This document shows, piece after piece, positions 7,408 to 15,944 of a stretch of 32,660 nucleotides of DNA. The DNA comes from Paenibacillus sp. 598K (GTDB lineage: Bacteria; Bacillota; Bacilli; Paenibacillales; Paenibacillaceae): positions 27,066 to 59,725 of the forward strand of contig NZ_BFBX01000128.1 in assembly GCF_003851045.1 (NCBI RefSeq), in the 5' to 3' direction. The notes below the pieces were generated by a model. That model made no database searches, had not been told where the DNA came from, and saw nothing but the letters and a program-made list of their open reading frames with translations. How positions within the stretch are numbered: the stretch's first letter is position 1; the number at the start of each line of letters is the position of its first letter. Position numbers and translations under genes: made by a program.

Positions 7408-8886
7408 ATGGTCCAAGTAACTGTACGTCCGCAAGCCAGCAAAGGCACCATCAACAAAAACATCTACGGTCACTTCTCCGAGCATCTCGGCCGCTGCATC
7501 TACGAAGGCATCTGGGTCGGTCACGACTCGCCGATCCCGAACACCGACGGCATGCGCAACGATGTCCTCGAGGCGCTGCGCGAGCTCAAGGTGCCGGTCC
7601 TGCGTTGGCCCGGCGGCTGCTTCGCCGACGAGTACCATTGGCAGGACGGTATCGGCCCGGCCGAGCAGCGTCCCCGCATGATCAACACCCACTGGGGCGG
7701 CGTCGTCGAGAACAACCACTTCGGCACGCATGAGTTTTTCCGTCTGTGCGAGCTGATCGGCGCCGAGCCGTATATTAACGGCAACCTGGGCAGCGGCACG
7801 GTCCATGAGATGCAGCAATGGGTCGAGTACATGACCTTCGACGGCGAATCGCCGATGGCGAACCAGCGTCGCACCAACGGGCGCGAGGAGCCTTGGAAGC
7901 TCAAGTACTTCGGCGTCGGCAACGAAAACTGGGGCTGCGGCGGCAACATGCGCCCCGAGTACTACGCCGACGAATATCGCCGCTATGCGACCTACGTGCG
8001 CAACTATGGCGACAACAAGATTACGAAGATCGCTTGCGGACCCAATGCCCATGACTATGAATGGACCGAGGTGCTGATGCGCAACGCCGCCCGGTATATG
8101 GACGCGCTCACGCTGCACTACTACACCTTGCCTACCGGCGACTGGCAGCAGAAGGGCTCGGCGACGGACTTCGACACAGCCTACTGGTTCACGACGATGC
8201 GCCGCACGCTCGAGATGCAGGACCTGCTAGCCAAGCATTCCGCCATCATGGACAAGTACGACCCCGACAAACGGATCGGTCTGTATGTCGATGAGTGGGG
8301 CACCTGGTACGATGTCGAGCCGGGCACCAACCCGGGCTTCCTGTATCAACAAAACACGATGCGCGACGCGCTCGTCGCAGGCGTCAACCTGAACCTGTTC
8401 AACAACTACTGCGACCGCGTGACGATGGCCAACATCGCCCAGATCGTCAACGTACTGCAAGCCGTCATCCTGACCGAAGGCGACCAGTTGCTGCTGACGC
8501 CAACGTATCATGTATTCCATATGTTCAAGGTGCATCAGGATGCGCAGCATGTCGCGCTCGACTTCGTCAGCCCGGACTATACGTACGGCGCAGAGCGCAT
8601 CCCGCAGCTCAGCCTGTCGGCCTCCATCGACAGCGAAGGCGCGCTGAACATCTCGATCTGCAACCTGCATCACGAGGCGTCCGCGCCGCTCGAGATCGAT
8701 CTGAGCGCAGAGACGCGCAGCTCCGTGTCGGGCTCGATCCTCGTCCATGAGACGCTGAGCGGACACAACACGTTCGAGCAGCCCGAAGCGGTGAAGCCGC
8801 AAGCCTTTGACGGCGCCAAGCTGGAGGGCGGCAAGCTGTCGCTGGACGCGCCGGCTGCATCCGTCATCGTCCTCAAGCTGCAATAA
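7408..8886 (+). CDS. abfA: GH51 alpha-L-arabinofuranosidase
   Basis: A 492-residue cytosolic glycoside hydrolase (no signal peptide) that releases terminal L-arabinofuranose from arabinan and arabinoxylan oligosaccharides. The acid/base Glu173 lies in GVGNENWGCGG and the nucleophile Glu296 in YVDEWGTW, at nearly the same positions as in the Geobacillus GH51 enzyme. The TIM barrel (to ~residue 385) is followed by the C-terminal beta domain. The frame is open further upstream, but the ATG at 7408 gives the conserved N-terminus (INKNIYGHFSEHLGRCIYEG) and has GAGAGGAG upstream. The gene is probably co-transcribed with the upstream regulator and is coupled to the next gene by a TAATG overlap. Confidence 0.95.
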   Translation: MVQVTVRPQASKGTINKNIYGHFSEHLGRCIYEGIWVGHDSPIPNTDGMRNDVLEALRELKVPVLRWPGGCFADEYHWQDGIGPAEQRPRMINTHWGGVVENNHFGTHEFFRLCELIGAEPYINGNLGSGTVHEMQQWVEYMTFDGESPMANQRRTNGREEPWKLKYFGVGNENWGCGGNMRPEYYADEYRRYATYVRNYGDNKITKIACGPNAHDYEWTEVLMRNAARYMDALTLHYYTLPTGDWQQKGSATDFDTAYWFTTMRRTLEMQDLLAKHSAIMDKYDPDKRIGLYVDEWGTWYDVEPGTNPGFLYQQNTMRDALVAGVNLNLFNNYCDRVTMANIAQIVNVLQAVILTEGDQLLLTPTYHVFHMFKVHQDAQHVALDFVSPDYTYGAERIPQLSLSASIDSEGALNISICNLHHEASAPLEIDLSAETRSSVSGSILVHETLSGHNTFEQPEAVKPQAFDGAKLEGGKLSLDAPAASVIVLKLQ

Positions 8887-9167
8887 TGAACGCGGCGAGC
8901 AGAACCGACGGAAGGGACAATTGCAAGGGCTGCTCGGCCGACGTCAAGGTGACGGACGAGCAGATGGCCCGGCTATGGGCCAAGCTGGGCGAGCTGCCGC
9001 CGGAGGATCTCGCCGAGGACGGCATCTATGCGCAGCGGCTCGCGCTTTGCCGGGATTGCCCATCCCTGCAGTACGGCACGACCTGCCGTCATTGCGGTTG
9101 TCTCGTCGCCTGGAAGGCCCGCCTGAGCCGCTCCCGCTGTCCGCAGCCGGGCGTCAGCCGCTGGTAG
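8886..9167 (+). CDS. Small Cys-rich protein (DUF6171-like, putative zinc ribbon)
   Basis: A 93-residue protein. It has an N-terminal CxxC (CKGC, residues 13-16) and a second cluster with CRDCPSLQYGTTCRHCGC around residues 53-72, suggesting one or two zinc sites. The spacing and the phrase CPSLQYGTTC match the short Firmicute family annotated as DUF6171, as far as I recall it. Its function is unknown. The ATG overlaps the abfA stop by one base (TAATG), so it is translated by coupling, and a strong terminator follows. Whether it has any role in arabinose use is not evident. Confidence 0.75.
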   Translation: MNAASRTDGRDNCKGCSADVKVTDEQMARLWAKLGELPPEDLAEDGIYAQRLALCRDCPSLQYGTTCRHCGCLVAWKARLSRSRCPQPGVSRW

Positions 9168-9176
9168 CCTGACAAC

Positions 9177-9224
9177 AAAAGGTCTTTGCCCCCGATTCGT
9201 TCGGATGCGGCAAAGACCTTTTTT
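9177..9224 (+). terminator. Rho-independent terminator of the araR-abfA unit
   Basis: A perfect stem AAGGTCTTTGCC/GGCAAAGACCTT with an 18-base loop, flanked by an A-run and followed by a T-run, directly after the DUF6171-like gene. Confidence 0.9.
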
Positions 9225-9239
9225 CTTGTTGGTACATTA

Positions 9240-9248
9240 TGCTATGAT
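9240..9248 (+). promoter_or_regulatory. Extended -10 promoter of the 167-residue protein
   Basis: TGC-TATGAT lies 52 bases before the start codon, between the preceding terminator and the gene. The -35 region is only a T-run. Confidence 0.45.
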
Positions 9249-9300
9249 GTCCACAATGCCCATACGCATCACAACATTAAGCTGCGCTTAGGAGGACCTT

Positions 9301-9804
9301 ATGCTCACGTTTGATCAAAAACTGGCGATTATCGCCGAATTCCCGGAGCTTGTCCGCAAGGACGTCTCGCTTGGCCGGGTCAACTTTCACTTCGAAGGCA
9401 GCCGCTACGACAAGAAGACGGTCGTCTACCATCTGCACCCGGGCGGCAACGGCTTCGTCTATGCCGCGCGCATCGCGGGGCAATCCACGGATGACAAGGG
9501 CTTCGTCAACATCAGGGAGTATCCGGAGGCCGAGCTGCGCAGCCTGCTGCGCCAAGCGATCGACTCGCTGGCCGATGGCCCCGATGCCCCTCAGTCGTCG
9601 GACGCTACAGATCCGTCGTCCTCTTCGGCTTCGTCAGCCGATGGGCTGCCGACAAGCTGGCGCAACGCCGAGGGACATCTGCTCCAGCTATCCTACACTG
9701 ACGATCTCTGGTACGTCTATGACGGACCTAATCTTGAGATGGCCTTCGAGACCGAAGACGAGGCGCGCGCCTATCTCGAGGAGGAAGGCTTCTCGCCAGC
9801 CTAG
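9301..9804 (+). CDS. Uncharacterised 167-residue protein
   Basis: The start is well supported (AGGAGG five bases before ATG). Residues 1-88 form a compact mixed domain with VSLGRVNFHFEGSRYDKKTV and YHLHPGGNGFVYAARI. A Ser/Asp/Ala-rich linker spans about residues 95-115. A short C-terminal segment (LLQLSYTDDLWYVYDGPNLE) is followed by an acidic helix. There is no signal peptide, TM segment or catalytic motif that I can name. The two-lobed layout around a Ser-rich linker suggests two small domains. It stands alone between a terminator and the convergent response-regulator gene, which ends 20 bases away. I recognise it only as resembling conserved hypothetical proteins of Paenibacillus. Confidence 0.8.
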   Translation: MLTFDQKLAIIAEFPELVRKDVSLGRVNFHFEGSRYDKKTVVYHLHPGGNGFVYAARIAGQSTDDKGFVNIREYPEAELRSLLRQAIDSLADGPDAPQSSDATDPSSSSASSADGLPTSWRNAEGHLLQLSYTDDLWYVYDGPNLEMAFETEDEARAYLEEEGFSPA

Positions 9805-9824
9805 CCGTCCATGCCGCGCCGCCG

Positions 9825-10955
9825 TCAGCCCGACAGCAGCGTCAGCGCCCATTTCTGAAAATCGGACTCCGGCTCGATGCCGAGCTCTTCTTGGAGCAAC
9901 GTCTTGAAGCTCAGATAATGGGCGCGGGCTGCTCCGAGCTCCCGAGCGTGTACATACCCTTCCATGACGAGCCGGCAGATCTCCTCCGAATACGGCTCCC
10001 TCTCCTGCAGTTGCAGCAGTCGATCCAGTCCGTTCTTGCGATCTGCATAACGCAGCTCGTATTCGGCCAATCTCAGGTTAACCCCAATGAACTGCTGATG
10101 CAGCAGTTTGCGCTTCGCCGACGCCCACCCGTAATCATGCTCCTCGAAGTATTCCCCCCGATACAGCCCGATCGCCTGCTCGTATTGGCTCGCTTGCTCG
10201 GCGTTCTGAATCTCGGAGATCCCGGCCAGTCGCTCGAACAGCTCGACATCCGTCAGCAGCGAGGACTTCAACAGCCGGTAACGCTCCTGCGAGAATTCGA
10301 CCTTCGCCTGCACGCCCCATTCCTTCAGCAGCTTGCGGATATGATAGACCGTCGTGTGCAGATACGTGACGGCCTTGTCCTGCTCGTATTCCTGCCAGAC
10401 CGCATCGACGATCTGATCCTTCAGCACCCACCGCTCCTCATGATGCAGCAGATAAGCGAACATTTCTTGCGCCTTGTAGGTGCGCCATTTCAGCTTCTTC
10501 CGGGCATCCCCCTCGTGATATAGCTCCAGCCGCTTAAAGCATTGGATCGCGGCCTCGGCCTGCACGATAGGCCGCGACGGCTCAGGCGTCTGGCGGAGCG
10601 ATTGCTCGATGCGCTCGAGCGTTTTGCGGAATCGCTCGGGATTGATCGGCTTGAGCAAATAATCGAGCGCATGCAGCTCGAAAGCCTCCACCGCATAATT
10701 GGCATAAGCGGTAATATAGACGATCCGTATATCCGGATGGATCGCCTGGATATGCTCCGCCGCCTCCAGGCCGTTCATCTCCGGCATGCCGATATCGAGG
10801 AAGACCAGATCCGTCTTTTGTTCCTTCAGATGCTCCAGACCTTTGCGGGCGGAGGTGTATTTGCCGGCAATTTCGATGCGGCCGTCTTTTTTGAGCAGCC
10901 GTTCCAGCTGCTGCAACGCCGGCTTTTCGTCATCGATCAAGATTGCATTCATCAT
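9825..10955 (-). CDS. Response regulator: receiver, winged helix and BTAD domains
   Basis: A 376-residue transcription factor. The receiver domain (residues 1-120) has the acidic pair Asp8/Asp9, phospho-acceptor Asp54 in LVFLDIGMPEMNG and Lys102 in LLKPINP. A winged-helix OmpR/SARP-type DNA-binding region (about 145-230) contains AVTYLHTTVYHIRKLLKEW. A bacterial transcriptional activator domain (BTAD, about 235-375) of helical repeats ends ARAHYLSFKTLLQEELGIEP. This architecture is common in Paenibacillus beside hybrid 7TM kinases. Its ATG overlaps the stop of the kinase gene (ATGA), so the two form one regulatory pair. Its targets are unknown. It converges with the 167-residue gene, 20 bases apart, with no clear terminator. 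Confidence 0.9.
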   Translation of the reverse strand: MMNAILIDDEKPALQQLERLLKKDGRIEIAGKYTSARKGLEHLKEQKTDLVFLDIGMPEMNGLEAAEHIQAIHPDIRIVYITAYANYAVEAFELHALDYLLKPINPERFRKTLERIEQSLRQTPEPSRPIVQAEAAIQCFKRLELYHEGDARKKLKWRTYKAQEMFAYLLHHEERWVLKDQIVDAVWQEYEQDKAVTYLHTTVYHIRKLLKEWGVQAKVEFSQERYRLLKSSLLTDVELFERLAGISEIQNAEQASQYEQAIGLYRGEYFEEHDYGWASAKRKLLHQQFIGVNLRLAEYELRYADRKNGLDRLLQLQEREPYSEEICRLVMEGYVHARELGAARAHYLSFKTLLQEELGIEPESDFQKWALTLLSG

Positions 10956-13900
10956 CGCCGCTCGCTCCTCTCTTCAGATAGACTGTTGCCCGGACTTACG
11001 GGGATGTGGAACCGGATCGTCGTACCCGCCCCCTCCCGGCTCTCCGCTTCCAGACCTGTGCCGTAGATCGATCGCAGCCGTTGATGGATGTTGCGCAAGC
11101 CGACGCCGCCCGTCCCTCTCGGTCCGTTGAAGATCGCCTGCACCCGCTCCGGCGACATGCCGACGCCATTATCCTCGATCGCGAACTCGATGACGTCATC
11201 CAGCTGCCGGATCGACAGCTTCACTGTGCCGCCTTCCTCCTGCTGCATGACGCCGTGGCGCACGGCATTTTCGACGATCGGCTGCAGGCTCAGCGGCGGG
11301 ATGAGCACGCGCACCGACTCGTCGATATCGTATTCGATGACGAGTTGCTCGTCGAAGCGGGCCTTCTCCAGCGCCAGGTAAGACTTCACCAGCTCCAGCT
11401 CGCCAGCGAGCGGCTTGGTGCGCTCGCGGTTCTGAAAGTCAAAGCTGCTGCGCAGGTATTGGCTGAGCTCGAACAACAGCTGGATCGCCTTGTCCGGATC
11501 GTCGTAACAGACGGAGATGATCGTATTCATCGCATTGTAGAGGAAATGCGGCTTGATCTGCGCCTGCAGGTACGCGATCTCGGTCCGGATCGACTGCTTG
11601 ACCGAGGAACGAAGCTCCACCAGCGTTCGCACGCGGGCGCGCAGTTCGCCGAGGTCGACGGGCTTGCTCAGGTAGTCGCTGGCGCCGGAGGCAAAGGCGG
11701 TCTGACTATCCTCGGAGCGACTGCGCGCCGTCAGCATCAGGATCGGCAGATCCGATAGCAGGTAGCGCTCCCGGATGCGCCGGCACAACTCGAGCCCCGA
11801 GATGCCGGGCATCATCCAGTCGGTGATGACCAGGTCGATATCCGGATTACGCTGAAGCATGTCGAGCGCCTCGACACCGCTCTGCACCGGGATGACCTCG
11901 TGTTTTTCGAGCGACAGCGCGTTGATCAGCACTTGCAGGTTGACCTGATCGTCATCGACGACCAGGATTCGGCTGCGTTCGCCTTGCTCAGGGCTCGTCG
12001 TCTCCTCCTGAGGCTCAGCCATCGCCGCGGCAGTCAGCAGACCGGCAGACAGCTCGCGGGCCGCTCCCGCCCTGGACTGATCCGCTGCGACGGGCAACGT
12101 GAACCGGAAGATCGAACCCTGACCAGGCGTCGATTCCGCCCAGATGCGCCCCCCGTTTAATTCGACCAGCTTGCGCGTGATGCTCAAGCCAAGCCCCGTG
12201 CCTTTATAGCTGCGGTAGATTGCCGAGCCCCCTTGATCATAAGCGTCGAAGATCGTGCCCATCCGTTCGGGACGGATGCCGATGCCCGTATCGGCGACAG
12301 CAACCGTTACCCGATCGCCATGATGCTTGGCGGATACCGTCACGCTGCCCTGATGCGTGAATTTGATCGCATTGCCCAGCAGATTGAACAGGATCTGGTA
12401 GAGCCGATCCTCGTCCGTATCGAGCAGTGGCAGCCCTTCGGGCAACTGAAGACGGAGCTCCAGGCTCGGCTTGGCCTCGACATGACGGACGATCTCGATC
12501 ACCGAGCTGGCGATCATCTCCAGATCGACCGGCTTGCGCTGGATCGCGATGTCACCGTTCTTCAGCTTGGCGAAGTCGAGGATATCGTTGATGAGCGCCG
12601 ACAACCGTTTGCCGGTCGAGACGACCATCGACAGCTGATCCGATTGCTTGCGGCTGAGCTGACCCGAGGAGCCCTCCAGCATCGTCTGGGCAATATTGAC
12701 GATCCCGTGCAGCGGCGTCCGCAGCTCATGCGATGTATTGGCCATAAATTCATCCTTGAGGCCGTCGAGCGTCAATAGCCGCTCCGACAGCGCCTCCACC
12801 TCGCTGAAGGATGCGGCGTAGCGGATCGCGATCAGCACCCCCTGCGAGAATACGAAAACGATGATCTCGAAGAGCATGATCGAGTAAGGCACCGAGAGAC
12901 CGAGCATGATCAACACATTGACCAGGATAATCGCCATAATGCTATAGATGCTGACCATCATAAAAAACAAATTTTCGGACTGCTGCTTCAGCCCTCGCAG
13001 CATCGCGTACAGCACATACCCGACACTGACAAAGGAGGTCGCAAGCATGACGTCTTCCACACGACTAAAGATGATCGGCGGCAGCAACTGGGAAGCGCCC
13101 ATCATTACAACCGTCACCCAAAATGCGGCGCGTACGAACGCCGGGCTGATCGTGCCCGGCAAGGATATCGCAACATAACGGAGCAAAAAGTAATAGACCA
13201 GTACAGAGCAAGCAAATTGCAGCTTCATGAAAAGGACGTAATCCAGACCAGGGATCAAGTTCCCCATCAGCTTTTCGCCGTGCGTGAAGACATACAGCAT
13301 CGCGGTGAGGCAAAACAAGCCCAGATAAAGCATGCTCGACTCGCTCTTGCGCAAACGAGAAACGACCATGAACAGGCAGGCGGGAATAAATAAGCCGACC
13401 ATCGACATCCAATCGATCCCGACCGCAAGCTCGCGGCTGCTCATGATCGACTTCTGATCGCCAAAGGCGATCGGAATAATCATGCCTCCGGAAGAATAAC
13501 TGTAGTTCGCGATTTGCACCAGCACCTCGACCCTGTCTTCATTGAGCGCTGCATAGCCGACGAATGGAATGTTGCGCTGTTCCCCATACGCTTCGTCGGT
13601 CGAGGGTTGTCCGCTCGCGCCGACAGGCTCTCCTGCTAGGAAGATGCGACTGGCCGAGCGTATGTTTTTCATATGTATGCCGTAGATGCCATTGGTCCCC
13701 TCCGGCATGAGGATCTCCAGCCGGAAGGTCGCGTAGCCCGTAATGCCCGGATGGCCATCCTCGCGCAGATAAGCGTTCCATTTGCCGGGCACCGGGACGG
13801 TGGCTGGCTTCCCCGCCAACGTCAGGTCGTCGTCCGGATACAACAGCTCGCTCCGGTACATCTCCCATTCGCCCTCCAGCGGCACGACGCCGCCAGCAGC

Positions 13901-14047
13901 GAAATCCCACCCTCGCAAGTCGAGGATGCCGTCCTGGGCGCGGGGCGGCACATGCGGGTTGAGGACCATCTGCACCATGATGATCAACGGCAGCAGCATG
14001 ACGACCGCAACACTGGCCAATATAATCCATCCATCATTCTTCCCCAT
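10952..14047 (-). CDS. Hybrid sensor kinase with 7TM sensor and two kinase modules
   Basis: A 1031-residue membrane kinase. An N-terminal TM (about 8-28) is followed by an extracellular jelly-roll-like domain (~30-205) and seven TM helices (~210-410), the 7TMR-DISM layout. Then come a HisKA domain with His near residue 436 (TSHELRTPLHGI) and an HATPase with NLLGNAIKFT and GTGLGLSI, to about 660. A receiver follows with Asp near residue 742 (DLVITDWMMPG). A second, LytS-type His_kinase domain (IKPHFLYNAMNTI, near 833) carries its own HATPase (VENAVRHGV, GTGGVGLRNI) to the end. Two full kinase modules around one receiver imply either an internal relay or two phosphate inputs to the downstream regulator. 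GGAGG precedes the ATG, and the gene is coupled to the response regulator. Confidence 0.92.
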   Translation of the reverse strand: MGKNDGWIILASVAVVMLLPLIIMVQMVLNPHVPPRAQDGILDLRGWDFAAGGVVPLEGEWEMYRSELLYPDDDLTLAGKPATVPVPGKWNAYLREDGHPGITGYATFRLEILMPEGTNGIYGIHMKNIRSASRIFLAGEPVGASGQPSTDEAYGEQRNIPFVGYAALNEDRVEVLVQIANYSYSSGGMIIPIAFGDQKSIMSSRELAVGIDWMSMVGLFIPACLFMVVSRLRKSESSMLYLGLFCLTAMLYVFTHGEKLMGNLIPGLDYVLFMKLQFACSVLVYYFLLRYVAISLPGTISPAFVRAAFWVTVVMMGASQLLPPIIFSRVEDVMLATSFVSVGYVLYAMLRGLKQQSENLFFMMVSIYSIMAIILVNVLIMLGLSVPYSIMLFEIIVFVFSQGVLIAIRYAASFSEVEALSERLLTLDGLKDEFMANTSHELRTPLHGIVNIAQTMLEGSSGQLSRKQSDQLSMVVSTGKRLSALINDILDFAKLKNGDIAIQRKPVDLEMIASSVIEIVRHVEAKPSLELRLQLPEGLPLLDTDEDRLYQILFNLLGNAIKFTHQGSVTVSAKHHGDRVTVAVADTGIGIRPERMGTIFDAYDQGGSAIYRSYKGTGLGLSITRKLVELNGGRIWAESTPGQGSIFRFTLPVAADQSRAGAARELSAGLLTAAAMAEPQEETTSPEQGERSRILVVDDDQVNLQVLINALSLEKHEVIPVQSGVEALDMLQRNPDIDLVITDWMMPGISGLELCRRIRERYLLSDLPILMLTARSRSEDSQTAFASGASDYLSKPVDLGELRARVRTLVELRSSVKQSIRTEIAYLQAQIKPHFLYNAMNTIISVCYDDPDKAIQLLFELSQYLRSSFDFQNRERTKPLAGELELVKSYLALEKARFDEQLVIEYDIDESVRVLIPPLSLQPIVENAVRHGVMQQEEGGTVKLSIRQLDDVIEFAIEDNGVGMSPERVQAIFNGPRGTGGVGLRNIHQRLRSIYGTGLEAESREGAGTTIRFHIPVSPGNSLSEERSERR

Positions 14048-14093
14048 AGATCCTCCAGCTCAGGCGGTCACCAGAATTTCTTTCCATACGATA

Positions 14094-14102
14094 AGTTTAC
14101 CA
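14094..14102 (-). promoter_or_regulatory. Candidate extended -10 promoter of the kinase/regulator pair
   Basis: The minus strand reads TGG-TAAACT about 50 bases before the kinase start, in the 100-base gap after the FAH-family gene. It is a moderate match with no clear -35 box. Confidence 0.35.
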
Positions 14103-14147
14103 TCTTCCCCCTTTCGTTTCACGAGATTTCGTCATTTTTCGACCGGA

Positions 14148-14792
14148 TCAGTCAGAGCTAGCGGGCGTCAGCGCGATCCGGCAGCCACCCTCGCGCAGGT
14201 CGTCCCAGTACAACGCCAGCTCGTCGCCATCGCCCAGCTTGCCGACACCGGCAGGCGTACCTGTGAAGATCAGATCTCCCTCATCCAAGCCATAGTGCGT
14301 GCCGATATGCTCGAACAGCTCCGGCAAGCCAAAGATCGCGTCGCGCAGCGCCCCGCGCTGGCGCTCCTCGTCGTTGATGCGCAGTGCGAACGACGTCTCG
14401 GTGAGCGCGTCGAGCCCCTCGAACGGGCGGAAGGCCGTCAGCGGCGCCGATCCTGCGAACCCCTTGGCTCTCAGCCACGGATGCCGATCCTGCTTCAGCA
14501 CCGTCTGCACCTCGCGCAGCGTCAAGTCGAGCCCAAGCGCAAAGCTGTCGATCAGCGCTTCGACAGCCAGACCGGGCTTGTACCGCCCTCCGATCCGGAC
14601 CACCAACTCCGCCTCATAGTGGACGTCGCCATACCTACCCGGCAACGAAATCACTTGGTCATCCAGAGGCACGATAGCATGCGTAGGCTTCATGAAGATC
14701 ATCGGGCTGTCCGGAACGTCGTTACCCAGCTCCTCAGCATGCTTGCCATAATTGCGGCCCACACAATACACATTTCTAATGTCACGATTCAC
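14148..14792 (-). CDS. Fumarylacetoacetate-hydrolase-family protein (FAHD1-like)
   Basis: A 214-residue, single-domain FAH-fold enzyme. It has the family start NVYCVGRNYGKHAEELGN, metal ligands in HYEAELVV (Glu60, Glu62) and Asp89 in GLDLTLREVQ, then FTGTPAGVGKL near the C-terminus. Related short proteins act on acylpyruvates or on oxaloacetate (decarboxylase or tautomerase), so the substrate cannot be fixed from sequence. I start it at GTG 14792: GAGGGAGG lies about eleven bases upstream, and the protein then begins MNRDIRNVYCVG, matching relatives. The TTG further upstream overlaps the ribosome site. It lies between the agr terminator and the kinase gene and is probably its own unit. Confidence 0.88.
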   Translation of the reverse strand: MNRDIRNVYCVGRNYGKHAEELGNDVPDSPMIFMKPTHAIVPLDDQVISLPGRYGDVHYEAELVVRIGGRYKPGLAVEALIDSFALGLDLTLREVQTVLKQDRHPWLRAKGFAGSAPLTAFRPFEGLDALTETSFALRINDEERQRGALRDAIFGLPELFEHIGTHYGLDEGDLIFTGTPAGVGKLGDGDELALYWDDLREGGCRIALTPASSD

Positions 14793-14861
14793 GTTTCGTT
14801 TTGCCTCCCTCAAGTCCTATTCTTATCGGTGATACGGCCGTGCACATCTTCCGGACAACGA

Positions 14862-14887
14862 GAAAAACCGCACGAAGCGTGCGGTTC
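14862..14887 (-). terminator. Rho-independent terminator of the agr-like operon
   Basis: On the minus strand AACCGCACG/CGTGCGGTT forms a perfect nine-base stem with a three-base loop and runs into TTTTT, seven bases after the LytTR gene stop. It separates the agr-like operon from the FAH gene. Confidence 0.85.
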
Positions 14888-14893
14888 TCTGGT

Positions 14894-15280
14894 CTAGTAG
14901 CCCAATATCGCTCCGCCGGCTGGCATTCCTCGAACCACCGCATCAAAATGCTTCGCCGAGAACGTGCAGCTTTTGGAATTGGACGTAAGCGGCCACTCGA
15001 AATAAGCCTTTTTCGTGCTCTTGTCCAAATAAGCAATATTGTGAATATTGACAGCGTTATTCCGATCCACGAGCTTAAAATTAAAGCCGCTATTGTTCAA
15101 AAGCTCCACATAGAACCGCAATGTGCCCATCGTGTAGTAGCTAGCCTCGCGAGTATGGACTACGATACGATTAATAATACCATCACACTCGAAAAAAATA
15201 ATGTCTTCGATTTGAATCAGCTTAAGGCCCAATCCTCCATCAACATCGAGCGCGACGGACAAATGCCTGCATTCATGCAT
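14894..15280 (-). CDS. Stand-alone LytTR DNA-binding protein (AgrA-like without receiver)
   Basis: A 128-residue protein that is essentially one LytTR domain. Residues ~18-35 (KLIQIEDIIFFECDG) open the domain. They are followed by TMGTLRFYVELL and by DRNNAVNIHNIAYLDKSTKK, the recognition part of the fold. There is no receiver domain, unlike AgrA. LytTR proteins bind pairs of ~9-bp direct repeats and activate or repress promoters. It is the last gene of the operon, 20 bases after agrD and followed by a terminator. I start it at ATG 15280 because AGGGG lies nine bases upstream; the ATG at 15289 would touch the ribosome site. Control is likely by protein-protein contact with the membrane protein rather than by phosphorylation. 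Confidence 0.8.
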   Translation of the reverse strand: MHECRHLSVALDVDGGLGLKLIQIEDIIFFECDGIINRIVVHTREASYYTMGTLRFYVELLNNSGFNFKLVDRNNAVNIHNIAYLDKSTKKAYFEWPLTSNSKSCTFSAKHFDAVVRGMPAGGAILGY

Positions 15281-15300
15281 ATTGACCATCCCCTGTTGGA

Positions 15301-15423
15301 TTATTTGAGCAGTTCCTCAGGCGTCTCCGGCTGGTTGATCCATGACCAACTAGCGGTACTTACGACAAGCACAGCGATAGAAGAAAGGACAGTGGCAATT
15401 GTAGTATAGAAACGTTTCTTCAA
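15301..15423 (-). CDS. agrD: AgrD-like cyclic lactone autoinducer prepeptide
   Basis: A 40-residue peptide starting at TTG 15423, with AAGGAGG eight bases upstream; that site is formed by the last codons of agrB. Residues 2-24 are a basic then hydrophobic amphipathic leader (KKRFYTTIATVLSSIAVLVV). A core STASWSWI follows, then the acidic tail NQPETPEELLK. The tail matches the conserved QPxxPEEL end of Firmicute AgrD peptides. By alignment with the Clostridium perfringens precursor (CLWFT before HQPEEP), AgrB should cut after Ile29 and close a five-residue ring Ser25-Ile29. Because residue 25 is Ser and not Cys, the product should be a lactone. It lies five bases after agrB and 20 before the LytTR gene. 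Confidence 0.85.
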   Translation of the reverse strand: MKKRFYTTIATVLSSIAVLVVSTASWSWINQPETPEELLK

Positions 15424-15428
15424 TTTAC

Positions 15429-15944
15429 TCACCTCCTTCCCCGAATCAGTGTGAGACCTTGGGTTAGGAAAGCTGCTGCGAGAACAGAATAACCGATGAT
15501 TGCACTTACCGCAATCATACCTAATGCAATCATCTTCAAATACTTGAAATAGCGAGTCGGAATGCGAGTCTGCTTCTCGATTCGAGAAGGAGCATAAAGC
15601 AGAGCTAGTACAAAAGCTCCACCGTTCATCAGCAGGGTTGCTGTAGGGCCAAAATCCGCAAAACTAAGTAAAGTGATACCGAAAGAAGAAACAAGTATGC
15701 ACAAAACCCCGGATTGAAGATGGTACCCGCCAGAAACTTGTCGTAGAAGCGCAAAGCCGATCATGGCTACTGTCGTCTCCACGACACGTCCTGTGTACAG
15801 AGAGATAGCAAGTGAAAACAGAATGACGGAAAGCGTATTAATAAACAGCTTGATTGAATATTGAAGAACAGCAAGACTTGCCGGATGCTCGGGCACATTT
15901 TTTTTAATATTGATCGCAATTCTCTCCGAGATCGCGTTTATCAA
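15429..15944 (-). CDS. agrB: AgrB-like autoinducer-processing membrane protease
   Basis: A 171-residue polytopic membrane cysteine endopeptidase that removes the AgrD tail and cyclises the peptide. Catalytic residues His75 and Cys82 are in RQVSGGYHLQSGVLC, with the same His-x6-Cys spacing as S. aureus AgrB (77/84), and the Arg/Gly-Gly signature is intact. Hydrophobic stretches at ~32-50, 55-66, 80-120 and 135-162 fit the usual membrane topology. The start is TTG, overlapping the TGA of the upstream gene (TTGA). Base composition is clearly more AT-rich than in flanking genes, suggesting transfer. The last two Arg codons form the agrD ribosome site. Confidence 0.9.
   Translation of the reverse strand: MINAISERIAINIKKNVPEHPASLAVLQYSIKLFINTLSVILFSLAISLYTGRVVETTVAMIGFALLRQVSGGYHLQSGVLCILVSSFGITLLSFADFGPTATLLMNGGAFVLALLYAPSRIEKQTRIPTRYFKYLKMIALGMIAVSAIIGYSVLAAAFLTQGLTLIRGRR

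Noticed and set aside
9229..9240. A TTGGTAC sequence before the 167-residue gene resembling the arabinose operator
   Set aside because: Only a seven-base match as a single copy; too short to call a regulator site.
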